Of a DNA stretch of 64,000 nucleotides, positions 14,394 through 23,506 are shown piece by piece (the first letter of the stretch is position 1; the number at the start of each line of letters is the position of its first letter). Source of the stretch: Streptomyces kronopolitis (GTDB lineage: Bacteria > Actinomycetota > Actinomycetes > Streptomycetales > Streptomycetaceae); the NCBI RefSeq assembly GCF_014646275.1, contig NZ_BMND01000027.1, positions 40,421-104,420 on the forward strand, read 5' to 3'. The position numbers and the translations under genes were made by a program. The notes below the pieces were generated by a model. That model had not been told where the DNA came from. It did not search any database and worked only from the letters and a program-made list of their open reading frames with translations.

Positions 14394-17300
14394 TCAGCAT
14401 TCGAGAAGCTCTCGTTTGAGGTACTGGGCCAGGGCGCCGGGGTCGGCGAAGTCGAATATCACCGCGGGCGGCAGGGTGAGCTTTGTCGCCGCGTTCAACT
14501 CGTTGCGGACGGTCAGCGCCGTCAGGGAGTCGAAGCCGAGATCCTTGAATTCCTGCCGCGTCCCGATCGCGTCGGCGGAGGTGTGCCCCAGTCCCGTGGC
14601 CACCAGTCGGCGCACGAGGTCGAGGAGGGTCGCGTCCCGTTCGGCGTCGGTCATCGCGGCGAGGCGGTGCTTGAGCTCGGAGGCTTCCGCGGGCGCGTTC
14701 CGCGCGGCCGGCCGGGACGGCTGGTGCACCAGGGCGCGCAGCGTCGACGGCAGGGTCCCGGACGCGGCCTGGCGGCGGAGTTCCGCGGTGTCCAGTCGCG
14801 CCGCGACCGGGTTGGCGTGGTCCAGCCCGCAGAGCGCGTCGAACAGTTCCAGGCCCTCGGCGAGCGGGAGCGGGTGCACCGGCAGCCGCGAGGTGCCGGT
14901 GGTCGTGAGGTCCCGGCCGGCCCACAGGCCCCAGGCGAGGGAGGCCGCCGGGAGGCCCTGCGCGCGGCGGTGGCGGGCGAGGGCGTCGAGGAAGACGTTG
15001 GCCGCGGCGTAGTTGCCCTGGCCGGCGCCGCCCAGGATCCCCGCGACGGAGGAGAACAGCACGAACGCGGAGAGGTCCAGGTGCTTGGTCGCGTCGTGGA
15101 GGGCGAGCGCGGCGTCGGCCTTGGGCCGCAGTACGGCGGCCAGCCGCTCCGGGGTCAGGGACAGCACGATGCCGTCGTCCGTCACCACCGCGGTGTGCAC
15201 CACGGCCTTGAGGGGACGGTCGGCGGGCACCGCCGCCAGCAGCTCCCCGAGCGCCTCGCGGTCGGCCACGTCGCAGGCCGCGATGGTCACCCGGGCACCC
15301 AGTGCGGCCAGTTCGGCCTCGAGTCCGGCCGCGCCGGGGGCGTCGGGGCCCCGGCGGCTGGTGAGCAGGAGGTCGCGTACGCCGTGTTCGGTGACGAGAT
15401 GGCGGGCGAGCGCGGCACCGAGCAGGCCGGTGCCGCCGGTGAGGAGAACGGTGCCGTGCGGGTCGGTGAGCAGCGGGGCACTACGGTCCGGAGCGGCCAG
15501 CCGGGTCAGCTGCGGGATGCGCAACGCGCGTTTGCGCAGGGCCAGTTGCGGCACCTCGGAGCCGGCGACCTTGAGCAGGGTGCGCCAGGCGGGCTTGCCG
15601 GCGTCGGTGTCGACGAGGGTGAAGCGTCCGGGGTTCTCGGTCTGTGCGGACCGGATCAGTCCCCAGACGGCCGCCGTCGCCAGGTCCGGTGCGGTGGTGT
15701 CGTCCCAGGCGGCCACGGCCCCCCGGGTGAGCAGGATCAGCTTCGAGGAGGCGAAGGCGGGGCTGGTCAGCCAGGTCTGGGCCCAGGCCAGCGCCTGCCG
15801 GGTGCCGCGGTGGACGGCGTCGGCCGGTTCGGCGGTGGTGGCCGGGTCCGCGGCGGGGGCGGCGGTCATCACCACGCGGTCCGGCACGGCGGCGCCGCCC
15901 TCGATCTCCTTGGCGAGGGTGTCCAGATCCGGGTAGGTCTCGGCGTACTGCCCGGCGCCCATGAGGCCGGACCGCGCGCGCAGCGGGTCCTGGCCGACGA
16001 CGGCCCAGGCCGCCGGGGTGTCCGCGGCGACCGATGCGGCCGGTATCTCGGTCCACTCCACCTGGAACAGGCTGTCCTGCTGGGCCGCGGCGCCGCCCCG
16101 CACGGTGCGTGCGGACAGCGGCCGGGTGTCGAGGGACTCGACGCTCAGCACGGGCCGGCCGGTCGCATCGGCCGCGGCGATCGTCAGGCCCTCGGAGGCC
16201 GTGCGGGTGAGGCGTACCCGCAGCAGCGCGGCGCCGCCGGCGTGCAGGGTCACGCCCTGCCACCGGGCGGGCTGCCGTGCCTGCTCCCCGTCGTCGGCGA
16301 GTCCGCCCGCCCACACGGGGTGCAACGCGCAGTCCAGCAGGGCGGGATGGAGGCCGAACTCCGCGGCCTGCGCGGTGCGCTCCTCGGGCAGGGCGACCTC
16401 CGCGAAGATGTCGTCACCGCGCCGCCATACGGCCCGTACGCACCGGAAGGAGGGGCCGTGGTGGTATCCGGCATCGGCCAGGGCGGTGTACACCTCGTCC
16501 GTCGCCGCGGGGGTCGCCTCCGCCGGCGGCCACACCTCCAGGTCCCAGGTGGGCGTGGCCCCGTCCGCCGTCAGGGTGCCGGTGGCGTGGTGGGTCCACG
16601 GCCTGCCGGTGCCCTCGTCGTCGCGCCGCGAGTGGACCGTGAGGGGCCGCCGGCCGGTGTCGTCCGGAGCGCTGACGGTGACCCTGAGCTGGACGGCACC
16701 CTGCGCGGGCACCACCAGCGGTGCGTGCAGGGACAGCTCCGCCAGCCGGTCGCAGCCCACCTCGTCTCCGGCGCGCAGTGCCAGCTCGACGAAGGCCGAG
16801 CCGGGCACCACGGCGCTGCCCGCCACGCGGTGGTCGGCGAGCCACTCGTGGGTGCGGGCCGACAGCCGGCCGGTGAAGAGCAGCGCCCCGGATTCCGGCA
16901 GTTCCACGGCGGCGCCCAGCAGCGGGTGCTCGGCCTCCGCCAGCCCCAGGGCGGAGACATCGCCCGCGCCGTCGGCGGGCGTCAGCCAGAACCTCTCGCG
17001 CTGGAACGCGTAGGTCGGCAGGTCGGTGCGGGGAGCCGCGGCGGCGGGGAACGCCGGCCGCCAGTCCACCGTCGCGCCGTGCACCCACGCCTCGCCCAGC
17101 GACAGCAGGAAGCGGTCCCAGCCGCCGTCGTCGGCCCGCAGCGACGGCACGGCCACGGCGGCGGACGCGGCGGACTGGAACGTCTCCTGCAGGCCGACCG
17201 CCAGTACGGGGTGGGCGCTGGCCTCCACGAAGATCTCGTACCCGTCGGCCAGCAGGACGCGGGTCGCGGCTTCGAACTCCACGGTCTGGCGGAGATTGCG

Positions 17301-20300
17301 GTACCAGTAGGCCGCGGTCAGTTCCGGACCGTCGACCTGTCCGCCGGTCACCGACGAGTAGAACGCCACCTCGCACGGCCGCGGCGACACCGACGCCAGC
17401 AACTCCAGCAGCTCGTCCTCCAGTTGCTCGGTCGCCACCGAGTGTCCGGCGAAGTCGACCGGGACCCGGCGCACCCGTGCGCCTTCGCCCTCCAGCAGCC
17501 CTATCGCCTGCTCCAGGGCCTCGGCGTCTCCGGAGATCACGGTGGAGGAGGGGCCGTTCACCGCGGCGACGCCGATCTGGCCGTGCCAGCGTTCGAGGTG
17601 GGCCCGTACGTCGTCCGCGGGCAGGCCGACCGACGCCATTCCGCCGGAGCCCGCCACCCGGGCGATGGCCTGGCTGCGCAGCGCGACGATCCGCGCCGCG
17701 TCGTCCAGGGTCAGGGCGCCCGCCACGCAGGCCGCCGCGATCTCGCCCTGGGAGTGCCCGACCACCGCGTCCGGCCGCACGCCGAACGAGCGCCACAGCT
17801 CCGCCAGCGAGACCATGACGGCGAACAGCACCGGCTGCACCACGTCCGCCCGCTCCAGCCCCGGAGCGCCCTCGGCCCCCTCCAGCACGTCTGCCAGCGA
17901 CCAGTCCACGAACGCCGACAGCGCCTGCTCGCACTCGGCCAGCCGGTCGCGGAAGACCTCCGAGGTGGCCGCCAACTCCCGTGCCATGCCCACCCATTGG
18001 GAGCCCTGGCCGGGGAAGACGAAGACGGTGCCGCCCGGGCGCGCGGTGCCCCGCACCACGCCGGCGCCGGCCTCACCCCGTGCGAGGGCCTCCAGTCCCG
18101 CCGGCAGTCCCGCGCCGGCGGCGACGACCACGGCGCGGTGGTCCAGGGCGCTGCGGTCGAGCAGTCCGAGGCCCACTCCTGCCGCGTCCACGGCCTCCGG
18201 TCCGGCCCCCGGTCCGGTGTCGGTCTCGGCTTCGGTCTCGGTTTCGGTGAACTCCCGGAGCCGGGCGGCCTGTCCGGCCAGTCCCTGCGGCCCGCGGCCG
18301 GAGATCACCCAGGGGAGCACACCGGGCGCCGTGACCGGCTCCGGTACCGTGCCGCTCGCCGCGGGGGCGTCCGGCGCCTGCTCCAGGATGAGATGCGCGT
18401 TGGTGCCGCTGGCCCCGAACGAGGAGACCGCGGCGCGCCGGGGCCGGTCGCTCGCCGGCCAGTCGACGGGCTCGGTGAGCAGCCGCACCGCTCCGGCGGA
18501 CCAGTCCACGTGCGGGGAGGGTTCGTCGATGTGCAGGGTGCGCGGCAGTACGCCCTCGCCGAGGGCCTGCACCATCTTGATCACACCGGCCACGCCGGCC
18601 GCCGCCTGGGTGTGGCCGATGTTCGACTTCAGCGAGCCCAGCCACAGGGGCCGCTCCGGTGCCCGCCCCTGGCCGTAGGCCGCCAGCAGGGCCTGTGCCT
18701 CGATCGGGTCGCCCAGGGTGGTGCCCGTGCCGTGGCCCTCGACCGCGTCCACCTCGTCGGGGGCCAGGCCCGCCCGGTCCAACGCCTGGCGGATGACCCG
18801 CTGCTGGGCCGGTCCGCTGGGGGCCGTCAGGCCGTTGCTCGCGCCGTCCTGGTTCACCGCGCTGCCCCGCACCACCGCGAGCACCGGATGCCCCAGCCGG
18901 CGGGCGTCCGAGAGCCGCTCCAGCAGCACCAGTCCCGCCCCCTCGGAGAAGCCGGTGCCATTGGCCGCCGAGGAGTACGCCTTGCAGCGTCCGTCGGCGG
19001 ACAGCGCGCCCTGGCGGCTGAATTCGACCAGGGCGGTCGGCGCGGTCATCACCGTCACCCCGCCGGCCAGAGCCAGGGAGCACTCGCCCTGCCGCAGCGA
19101 CTGGGCGGCCAGATGGATCGCCACCAGCGAGGACGAGCAGGCGGTGTCGACCGTCAGGGCGGGTCCCTCCAGTCCGAAGCTGTAGGCGATCCGGCCCGAG
19201 GCGATGCTGATGGCGCTGCCGTTGGCGAGGTGCCCCTCCAGGCTCTGCGCCGACCGGTCGTGCGGGCCGGGGCCGTAGCCGCCGTGCATCACACCGGCGA
19301 ACACCCCGGTGCGGCTGCCCCGGAGCGACGTGGCGTCGATGCCCGCGCGTTCGAAGGTCTCCCATGCCGTCTCCAGCAGCAGTCGCTGCTGCGGATCCAT
19401 CGCCAGCGCCTCGCGCGGGGAGATGCCGAAGAAGGCGGCGTCGAAGCGGTCCGCGTCGGACAGGAACGCGCCTTCGTGGGCATCGGACCGGCCGGCGGCG
19501 GCCGGGTCCCGGCCGAGGAGCCGCTCCAGGTCCCAGCCGCGGTCCGCGGGCAGCGGGCCGACGGCGTCGGTCCCCTCGGCGACCAGCCGCCACAGGGCCT
19601 CCGGGGTGTCGCTGCCGCCCGGGTAGCGGCAGCCCATCGCGACGATCGCGACGGGTTCGTCCGGATCCGCGCGGGGCGGGGCCGGGGCGGCGTCCTCCTG
19701 CGGGGCGTCCAGCAGCTCGGTGTGCAGGTGTCCGGCGAGCGCGGCGGGGGTGGGGTAGTCGAAGGCGATCGCGGCCGACAGCCGCTTGCCGGTGAGGGCC
19801 CGCAGCCGGTCGCGCAGCTGGACCGCGGCCAGCGAGGTGAAGCCCAGCTCCTTGAACGCCTTGTCCGGCGCGACGTCGTCCGCCGCGCCCAGGCCGAGGA
19901 CGTCGGCGACGGCCGAGCGCACCATCGTCAGCAGCGCGCGGTTGCCCTGGGAGCCGTTCAGCCGGCGCGTCAGCAGCTCGGCGGCCCGGTCGGCGGAGCT
20001 GTGCGCCGGTGAGAGCGCCTCGGTGCGCAGTTGCGCCAAGGGGTTGACCGCCAGCAGCCGGGCCGGCAGCTTCGCCAGTTCCTGCCGGGCGATCTTCCCC
20101 GCCGGGGTGCGCGGGACGGCGGCGATCTCGTGCAGCGCGTCGGGCACCTTGTAGGCGGACAGCTGCTCCTGGCAGGTGGCGAGGACGAGGTCGGGGTCGA
20201 TGCCGTCGGGGCCCGGTACGAGGTAGGCGACGGGGACCTCGCCGAGCACCTCGTGCGGGGTGCCGGCGACCGCGGCCTCCGCCACCCCGGGGATCTGCTG

Positions 20301-21602
20301 GAGGACCTCTTCGACCTCGCGGGGGTGGATGTTCTCGCCGCCGCGGATGATGAGTTCCTTGAGCCGGCCGGTGAGGGTCAGATAGCCGGCGTCGTCGAGG
20401 CGGCCGAGGTCGCCGGTGCGGTACCAGCCCTCGGACAGCACGGCGGCCGTGGCCTCGGGCTGCTGGTGGTATCCGACCATCAGGGCGGGGCTGTTGACCC
20501 AGACCTCGCCCTCCTCGCCGGTGGCGACCTCGTCCCCGGTGCGCGGGTCGGTCAGCCGCAGCCGGAGGCCGGGCAGGGGCAGCCCGCAGGAGCCCTCCAC
20601 CTGCGGGCCGTCGGGGAGGTTCGTGGTGATCGCGCCGCCGGTCTCGGTGCTGCCGTAGCTGGCCAGCAGGGAGATCGTGAAGGTCTCCTGGAAGGCATGG
20701 TGCAGCCGGACCGGGCAGGCGGAGCCGGCCACCAGGCACAGCCGCAGGTCCGGCGCGGCGAAGTCGCCGGCGCGGGCCGCCTCGACCATGTGGTGGAAGA
20801 GCGTCGGTACGCCGACGAGGAAGGTGCTGCGCTCGGCCCGCAGGGCGTCCAGGACCTCGTCGGCCGCCAGCCCCTGCATGAGGTGCGCCGTGGCGCCGAC
20901 GGCCACGACTCCCAGCAGGCACACATTGTGCGACACGAGGTGGAACATCGGCAGCGGCCAGAGCACCCGGTCTTCGGCGGACAGGCCCAGCACCGGTGCG
21001 GTGCACGACGCCGTGGCCCACAGGGACCGGCGCTGGGTCGACAGCACGCCCTTGGGCCGGCCGGTGGTTCCGGAGGTGTAGAGCATCCAGGCCGGCTCGT
21101 CCAGGCCGAGGTCGTCGCGCGCCGGGGTGGCCGGTTCGGTGGCGGCGAGGGTCTCGTAGTGCGCGGTGCCCTCGGGGGCCGCGCCGTCGCCGGTGACCAC
21201 GACGCGCAGGCCGGGGCGTCGCGGCAGCATCCGCAGCACCTGGTCGACCTGGGCCGGACCGGTGATGATCACCTGCGCGTCGCTGTCGTCGAGCAGATGC
21301 GCCAGCTCGGCGTCGGAGGACTGGGGGTTGAGCGGCACCCCCACGGCGCTCGCCCGGGAGGCCGCCAGGCAGCTCTCCGCCATCTCCACGCAATTGCCCA
21401 GGTAGACGGCCGCCCGGCCGCCGCGGTCCAGGCCCAGATCGGCCAGCTGGCCGGCCAGGTGCGCGGTACGGCGGTCGAGCGCCGCGTAGGTCACGCTGCG
21501 CCGCGCGTCGGAGAAGGCAGTCCTGCCGGCGAACCGGACGGCGTGCTCGGTGAGCAACTCGTGCACCGGGCGGATCAGTTCGGTGCGCATCTTGGCACTC
21601 AC
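14394..21602 (-). CDS. Loading PKS: acyl ligase-ACP-KS-AT-DH-KR-ACP
   Basis: The protein has 2402 residues if translation starts at GTG 21602 (GGGAG upstream); ATG 21590 is the alternative. Residues 1-510 are an acyl-CoA-ligase-type domain (LYTSGTTGRPKG near 174, YGSTETGG, GWYRTGDLGRL, GGENIHPREVEEV) that activates a carboxylic starter. An ACP follows (GFTSLAAVQL near 584, Thr replacing the usual Asp before Ser). KS spans about 650-1075 with TACSSS. AT carries GHSQGE near 1282 and FAGHS near 1384, where methylmalonyl ATs have YASH and malonyl ATs HAFH. DH carries HRVAGSAVVP near 1594. KR carries GGTGLLG near 2054 and a TDD motif (B-type), with FSSVAG and NYAAAN intact. The final ACP has GFDSL near 2354. 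There is no ER, so the first extension should give an alkene with an unusual alpha substituent. Starter identity is unknown. Confidence 0.9.
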   Translation of the reverse strand: MSAKMRTELIRPVHELLTEHAVRFAGRTAFSDARRSVTYAALDRRTAHLAGQLADLGLDRGGRAAVYLGNCVEMAESCLAASRASAVGVPLNPQSSDAELAHLLDDSDAQVIITGPAQVDQVLRMLPRRPGLRVVVTGDGAAPEGTAHYETLAATEPATPARDDLGLDEPAWMLYTSGTTGRPKGVLSTQRRSLWATASCTAPVLGLSAEDRVLWPLPMFHLVSHNVCLLGVVAVGATAHLMQGLAADEVLDALRAERSTFLVGVPTLFHHMVEAARAGDFAAPDLRLCLVAGSACPVRLHHAFQETFTISLLASYGSTETGGAITTNLPDGPQVEGSCGLPLPGLRLRLTDPRTGDEVATGEEGEVWVNSPALMVGYHQQPEATAAVLSEGWYRTGDLGRLDDAGYLTLTGRLKELIIRGGENIHPREVEEVLQQIPGVAEAAVAGTPHEVLGEVPVAYLVPGPDGIDPDLVLATCQEQLSAYKVPDALHEIAAVPRTPAGKIARQELAKLPARLLAVNPLAQLRTEALSPAHSSADRAAELLTRRLNGSQGNRALLTMVRSAVADVLGLGAADDVAPDKAFKELGFTSLAAVQLRDRLRALTGKRLSAAIAFDYPTPAALAGHLHTELLDAPQEDAAPAPPRADPDEPVAIVAMGCRYPGGSDTPEALWRLVAEGTDAVGPLPADRGWDLERLLGRDPAAAGRSDAHEGAFLSDADRFDAAFFGISPREALAMDPQQRLLLETAWETFERAGIDATSLRGSRTGVFAGVMHGGYGPGPHDRSAQSLEGHLANGSAISIASGRIAYSFGLEGPALTVDTACSSSLVAIHLAAQSLRQGECSLALAGGVTVMTAPTALVEFSRQGALSADGRCKAYSSAANGTGFSEGAGLVLLERLSDARRLGHPVLAVVRGSAVNQDGASNGLTAPSGPAQQRVIRQALDRAGLAPDEVDAVEGHGTGTTLGDPIEAQALLAAYGQGRAPERPLWLGSLKSNIGHTQAAAGVAGVIKMVQALGEGVLPRTLHIDEPSPHVDWSAGAVRLLTEPVDWPASDRPRRAAVSSFGASGTNAHLILEQAPDAPAASGTVPEPVTAPGVLPWVISGRGPQGLAGQAARLREFTETETEAETDTGPGAGPEAVDAAGVGLGLLDRSALDHRAVVVAAGAGLPAGLEALARGEAGAGVVRGTARPGGTVFVFPGQGSQWVGMARELAATSEVFRDRLAECEQALSAFVDWSLADVLEGAEGAPGLERADVVQPVLFAVMVSLAELWRSFGVRPDAVVGHSQGEIAAACVAGALTLDDAARIVALRSQAIARVAGSGGMASVGLPADDVRAHLERWHGQIGVAAVNGPSSTVISGDAEALEQAIGLLEGEGARVRRVPVDFAGHSVATEQLEDELLELLASVSPRPCEVAFYSSVTGGQVDGPELTAAYWYRNLRQTVEFEAATRVLLADGYEIFVEASAHPVLAVGLQETFQSAASAAVAVPSLRADDGGWDRFLLSLGEAWVHGATVDWRPAFPAAAAPRTDLPTYAFQRERFWLTPADGAGDVSALGLAEAEHPLLGAAVELPESGALLFTGRLSARTHEWLADHRVAGSAVVPGSAFVELALRAGDEVGCDRLAELSLHAPLVVPAQGAVQLRVTVSAPDDTGRRPLTVHSRRDDEGTGRPWTHHATGTLTADGATPTWDLEVWPPAEATPAATDEVYTALADAGYHHGPSFRCVRAVWRRGDDIFAEVALPEERTAQAAEFGLHPALLDCALHPVWAGGLADDGEQARQPARWQGVTLHAGGAALLRVRLTRTASEGLTIAAADATGRPVLSVESLDTRPLSARTVRGGAAAQQDSLFQVEWTEIPAASVAADTPAAWAVVGQDPLRARSGLMGAGQYAETYPDLDTLAKEIEGGAAVPDRVVMTAAPAADPATTAEPADAVHRGTRQALAWAQTWLTSPAFASSKLILLTRGAVAAWDDTTAPDLATAAVWGLIRSAQTENPGRFTLVDTDAGKPAWRTLLKVAGSEVPQLALRKRALRIPQLTRLAAPDRSAPLLTDPHGTVLLTGGTGLLGAALARHLVTEHGVRDLLLTSRRGPDAPGAAGLEAELAALGARVTIAACDVADREALGELLAAVPADRPLKAVVHTAVVTDDGIVLSLTPERLAAVLRPKADAALALHDATKHLDLSAFVLFSSVAGILGGAGQGNYAAANVFLDALARHRRAQGLPAASLAWGLWAGRDLTTTGTSRLPVHPLPLAEGLELFDALCGLDHANPVAARLDTAELRRQAASGTLPSTLRALVHQPSRPAARNAPAEASELKHRLAAMTDAERDATLLDLVRRLVATGLGHTSADAIGTRQEFKDLGFDSLTALTVRNELNAATKLTLPPAVIFDFADPGALAQYLKRELLEC

Positions 21603-21631
21603 GTCTTTCGCGCTCCCACCACTTCGGAAAC
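21596..21631 (-). repeat. Loading-PKS start region, partner of 8991-9026
   Basis: On the minus strand these 36 bases carry the GGGAG ribosome binding site and GTG start of the loading PKS. Apart from two single-base indels they match 8991-9026. Confidence 0.75.
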
Positions 21632-21825
21632 AGGTCCTTGCCCCGGGCAGGCGCGGGCCGTCCGGGCGGCCCGGGCACATGGCTCCGGGCTCGCCGGGAT
21701 CATCCCGTCCGCTCTGCCGAGACCGCCCTCGCGAAAGGTCTCACCGGAACGTCATGCACCTTCGGGAGGGAGAACACATCCCGTCGCTCCGACCGTGGAG
21801 AAGCGCCGTCCCCCTGTCCGGCCCC

Positions 21826-21859
21826 AGTATGGTCAGCGGCGATGTGGGACATTCCCTAG
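21826..21859 (-). promoter_or_regulatory. Loading-PKS promoter with PAS-LuxR-type operator
   Basis: On the minus strand CTAGGGAATGTCCCAC (21844-21859) is followed after 12 bases by CATACT (21826-21831). The plus-strand reading of the operator matches 13 of 16 positions of the PimM-type consensus. Word, spacing and -10 are the same as at 8857-8890. Confidence 0.65.
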
Positions 21860-21904
21860 TGTCCGCCCCGCCTGCGGCGCCGGTGGTGCCGCGCCGCACA
21901 GCCT

Positions 21905-21923
21905 CTATGGCACTCCCTAGACT
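21905..21923 (+). promoter_or_regulatory. Operator-like site and possible -10 before the 3-dehydratase
   Basis: CTATGGCACTCCCTAG (21905-21920) matches 13 of 16 consensus positions. Its right half runs into TAGACT (21918-21923), itself a fair -10. The site before the P450 gene has the same arrangement (CCCTAGAAT). Confidence 0.45.
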
Positions 21924-22001
21924 TCGCGGGCCCCACTGGCACCGTCCGGGCCCGGCGTGCTGAGCTGATGACCCCGATCAGCCGACCGGTGACGGGACCC
22001 G

Positions 22002-22021
22002 GTGTACCGCGTGGGGTACAC
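22002..22021. promoter_or_regulatory. Palindrome in the 3-dehydratase leader
   Basis: Perfect arms GTGTACC and GGTACAC enclose six bases, about 100 bases before the ATG. It could be a protein-binding palindrome or a hairpin in the mRNA leader. Confidence 0.4.
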
Positions 22022-22117
22022 GCCGTCGGCCTGTCGTGCCCCGCATCGCGACCCGCGGATCGCACCCCGCGGCAACGCGACGAACATCCCGCAGGAACTC
22101 ACAGGAGGCGGCAGCCG

Positions 22118-23419
22118 ATGGGGTACAGCAAGAGCGACATTCTGGATCAGGTACGCAAGTACCACCAGGACAATGTCGCGTCCGGGTTCGTGCCCGGGGT
22201 GACGCCGGTGGCGGCGTCGGGCGCCGTCCTGGACGAGGAGGACCGGGTCGCCCTCGTCGAGGCGGCCCTGGATCTGCGGATCGCGGCCGGTACCAGTTCC
22301 CGCCGGTTCGAGCGGGCGCTGGCCCGGTACTTCGGGCTGCGCAAGGCGCACCTGACGAACTCGGGTTCCTCCGCCAACCTGCTGGCGCTCAGTGCGCTGA
22401 CCTCACACCAGCTGGAGGACCTGCGGCTGCTGCCCGGCGACGAGGTCGTGACCGTGGCGGCGGGCTTTCCCACCACGGTCAATCCGATCCTGCAGAACGG
22501 CCTGGTGCCGGTCTTCATCGATGTCGAGCTCGGCACCTACAACGCCTCCCCGGAGCGGATCGCGGAGGCCATCGGTCCGCGCACCCGCGCCATCATGATC
22601 GCCCATGCGCTCGGCAACCCCTTCGCCGTCGAGGAGGTCGCCAAGATCGCCAGTGACCGCGGGCTGTTCCTCATCGAGGACAACTGCGACGCCCTCGGCA
22701 GCACCCACCGGGGCCGGCTGACCGGAACGTTCGGGGATCTGGCCACGGAGAGCTTCTATCCCGCCCACCACATCACCATGGGCGAGGGCGGCTGTGTGCT
22801 GACCGACAACATGGTGCTCGCCCGCATCGTGGAGTCGCTGCGGGACTGGGGGCGGGACTGCTGGTGTGAGCCCGGCGAGGACAACCGCTGCTTCAAGCGC
22901 TTCGACCAGCAGATGGGCACCCTGCCGAAGGGCTACGACCACAAGTACATTTTCTCGCACATCGGCTACAACCTGAAGTCGACGGATCTGCAGGCCTCGC
23001 TCGGGCTCAACCAGTTCGGGAAGATCGAGGAGTTCGGTGCCGCCCGGCGGCACAACTGGGCGCGGCTGCGCGCGGGGCTGGACGGGCTGCCGCATCTGCT
23101 GCTGCCGGAGCCCACGCCGGACAGCGATCCGAGCTGGTTCGGTTTCGTGCTCACGGTGCTGGACGACGCGCCGTTCTCGACGGCGGAGCTCATCGACCAC
23201 CTGGAGTCGCGGCGGGTGGCCACCCGCCGCTTCTTCGCCGGCAATCTCACCCGCCACCCGGCCTATCTGAACAGCCAGTTCCGGGTGAGCGGGCCGCTGA
23301 CCAACAGCGACATCATGGCCGAGCGGACCTTCTGGATCGGGGTCTTCCCCGGGCTGAGCGACGAGATGATCGACCACAGCATCCGCAGCATCACCGAGTT
23401 CGTCACCCGCCGTACCTGA
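22118..23419 (+). CDS. NDP-4-keto-6-deoxyhexose 3-dehydratase (PMP-dependent, SpnQ/UrdQ/RfbH family)
   Basis: This enzyme removes the C3 hydroxyl of a TDP-4-keto sugar using pyridoxamine phosphate and an iron-sulfur electron supply, giving 3-deoxy sugars such as amicetose, rhodinose or forosamine. The 433-residue product has the DegT/aminotransferase fold: TNSGSSANLLALSAL near 85, DNCDALGS near 188, and SFYPAHHITMGEGG near 212. There the Schiff-base Lys of true aminotransferases is His, the hallmark of 3-dehydratases. A Cys cluster follows (DCWCEPGEDNRCF near 248) and may hold the cluster or accept electrons. The ATG 22118 has AGGAGG upstream. It is a single-gene unit with its own operator-like site and terminator. 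Its partner reductase is not in the window. Confidence 0.88.
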   Translation: MGYSKSDILDQVRKYHQDNVASGFVPGVTPVAASGAVLDEEDRVALVEAALDLRIAAGTSSRRFERALARYFGLRKAHLTNSGSSANLLALSALTSHQLEDLRLLPGDEVVTVAAGFPTTVNPILQNGLVPVFIDVELGTYNASPERIAEAIGPRTRAIMIAHALGNPFAVEEVAKIASDRGLFLIEDNCDALGSTHRGRLTGTFGDLATESFYPAHHITMGEGGCVLTDNMVLARIVESLRDWGRDCWCEPGEDNRCFKRFDQQMGTLPKGYDHKYIFSHIGYNLKSTDLQASLGLNQFGKIEEFGAARRHNWARLRAGLDGLPHLLLPEPTPDSDPSWFGFVLTVLDDAPFSTAELIDHLESRRVATRRFFAGNLTRHPAYLNSQFRVSGPLTNSDIMAERTFWIGVFPGLSDEMIDHSIRSITEFVTRRT

Positions 23420-23435
23420 CGGGCCCGACAGGCGA

Positions 23436-23473
23436 CAGGCGCCCGGCACGCGCGGATGCGTGCCGGGCGCCTG
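23436..23473. terminator. Bidirectional hairpin between convergent genes
   Basis: Perfect 16-base arms (23436-23451, 23458-23473) with a six-base loop lie midway between the 3-dehydratase (+) and a glycosyltransferase (-). Confidence 0.85.
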
Positions 23474-23506
23474 GTGTCCGGGCGCGGGGCGGGGCGGCCC
23501 GGACGT

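Larger units (their letters stand above)
21603..22117. other. Divergent regulatory region, 515 bases
   Basis: The region lies between the loading PKS (-) and the 3-dehydratase (+). It holds the PKS promoter and operator (21826-21859), a second operator for the plus-strand gene (21905-21923), and a hairpin-forming palindrome (22002-22021). The PKS mRNA would have a leader of about 215 bases with no convincing gene in it. Confidence 0.7.

Noticed and set aside
14358..20012. A 1884-codon plus-strand open frame opposite the loading PKS
   Set aside because: It is antisense to well-conserved PKS domains, consists of low-complexity Gly/Arg/Gln-rich sequence and has no motif. It is a GC-content shadow.
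22118..23419. Sugar aminotransferase
   Set aside because: The Schiff-base Lys position is His within HHITMGEGG, which marks 3-dehydratases; there is no Lys at the expected spot.
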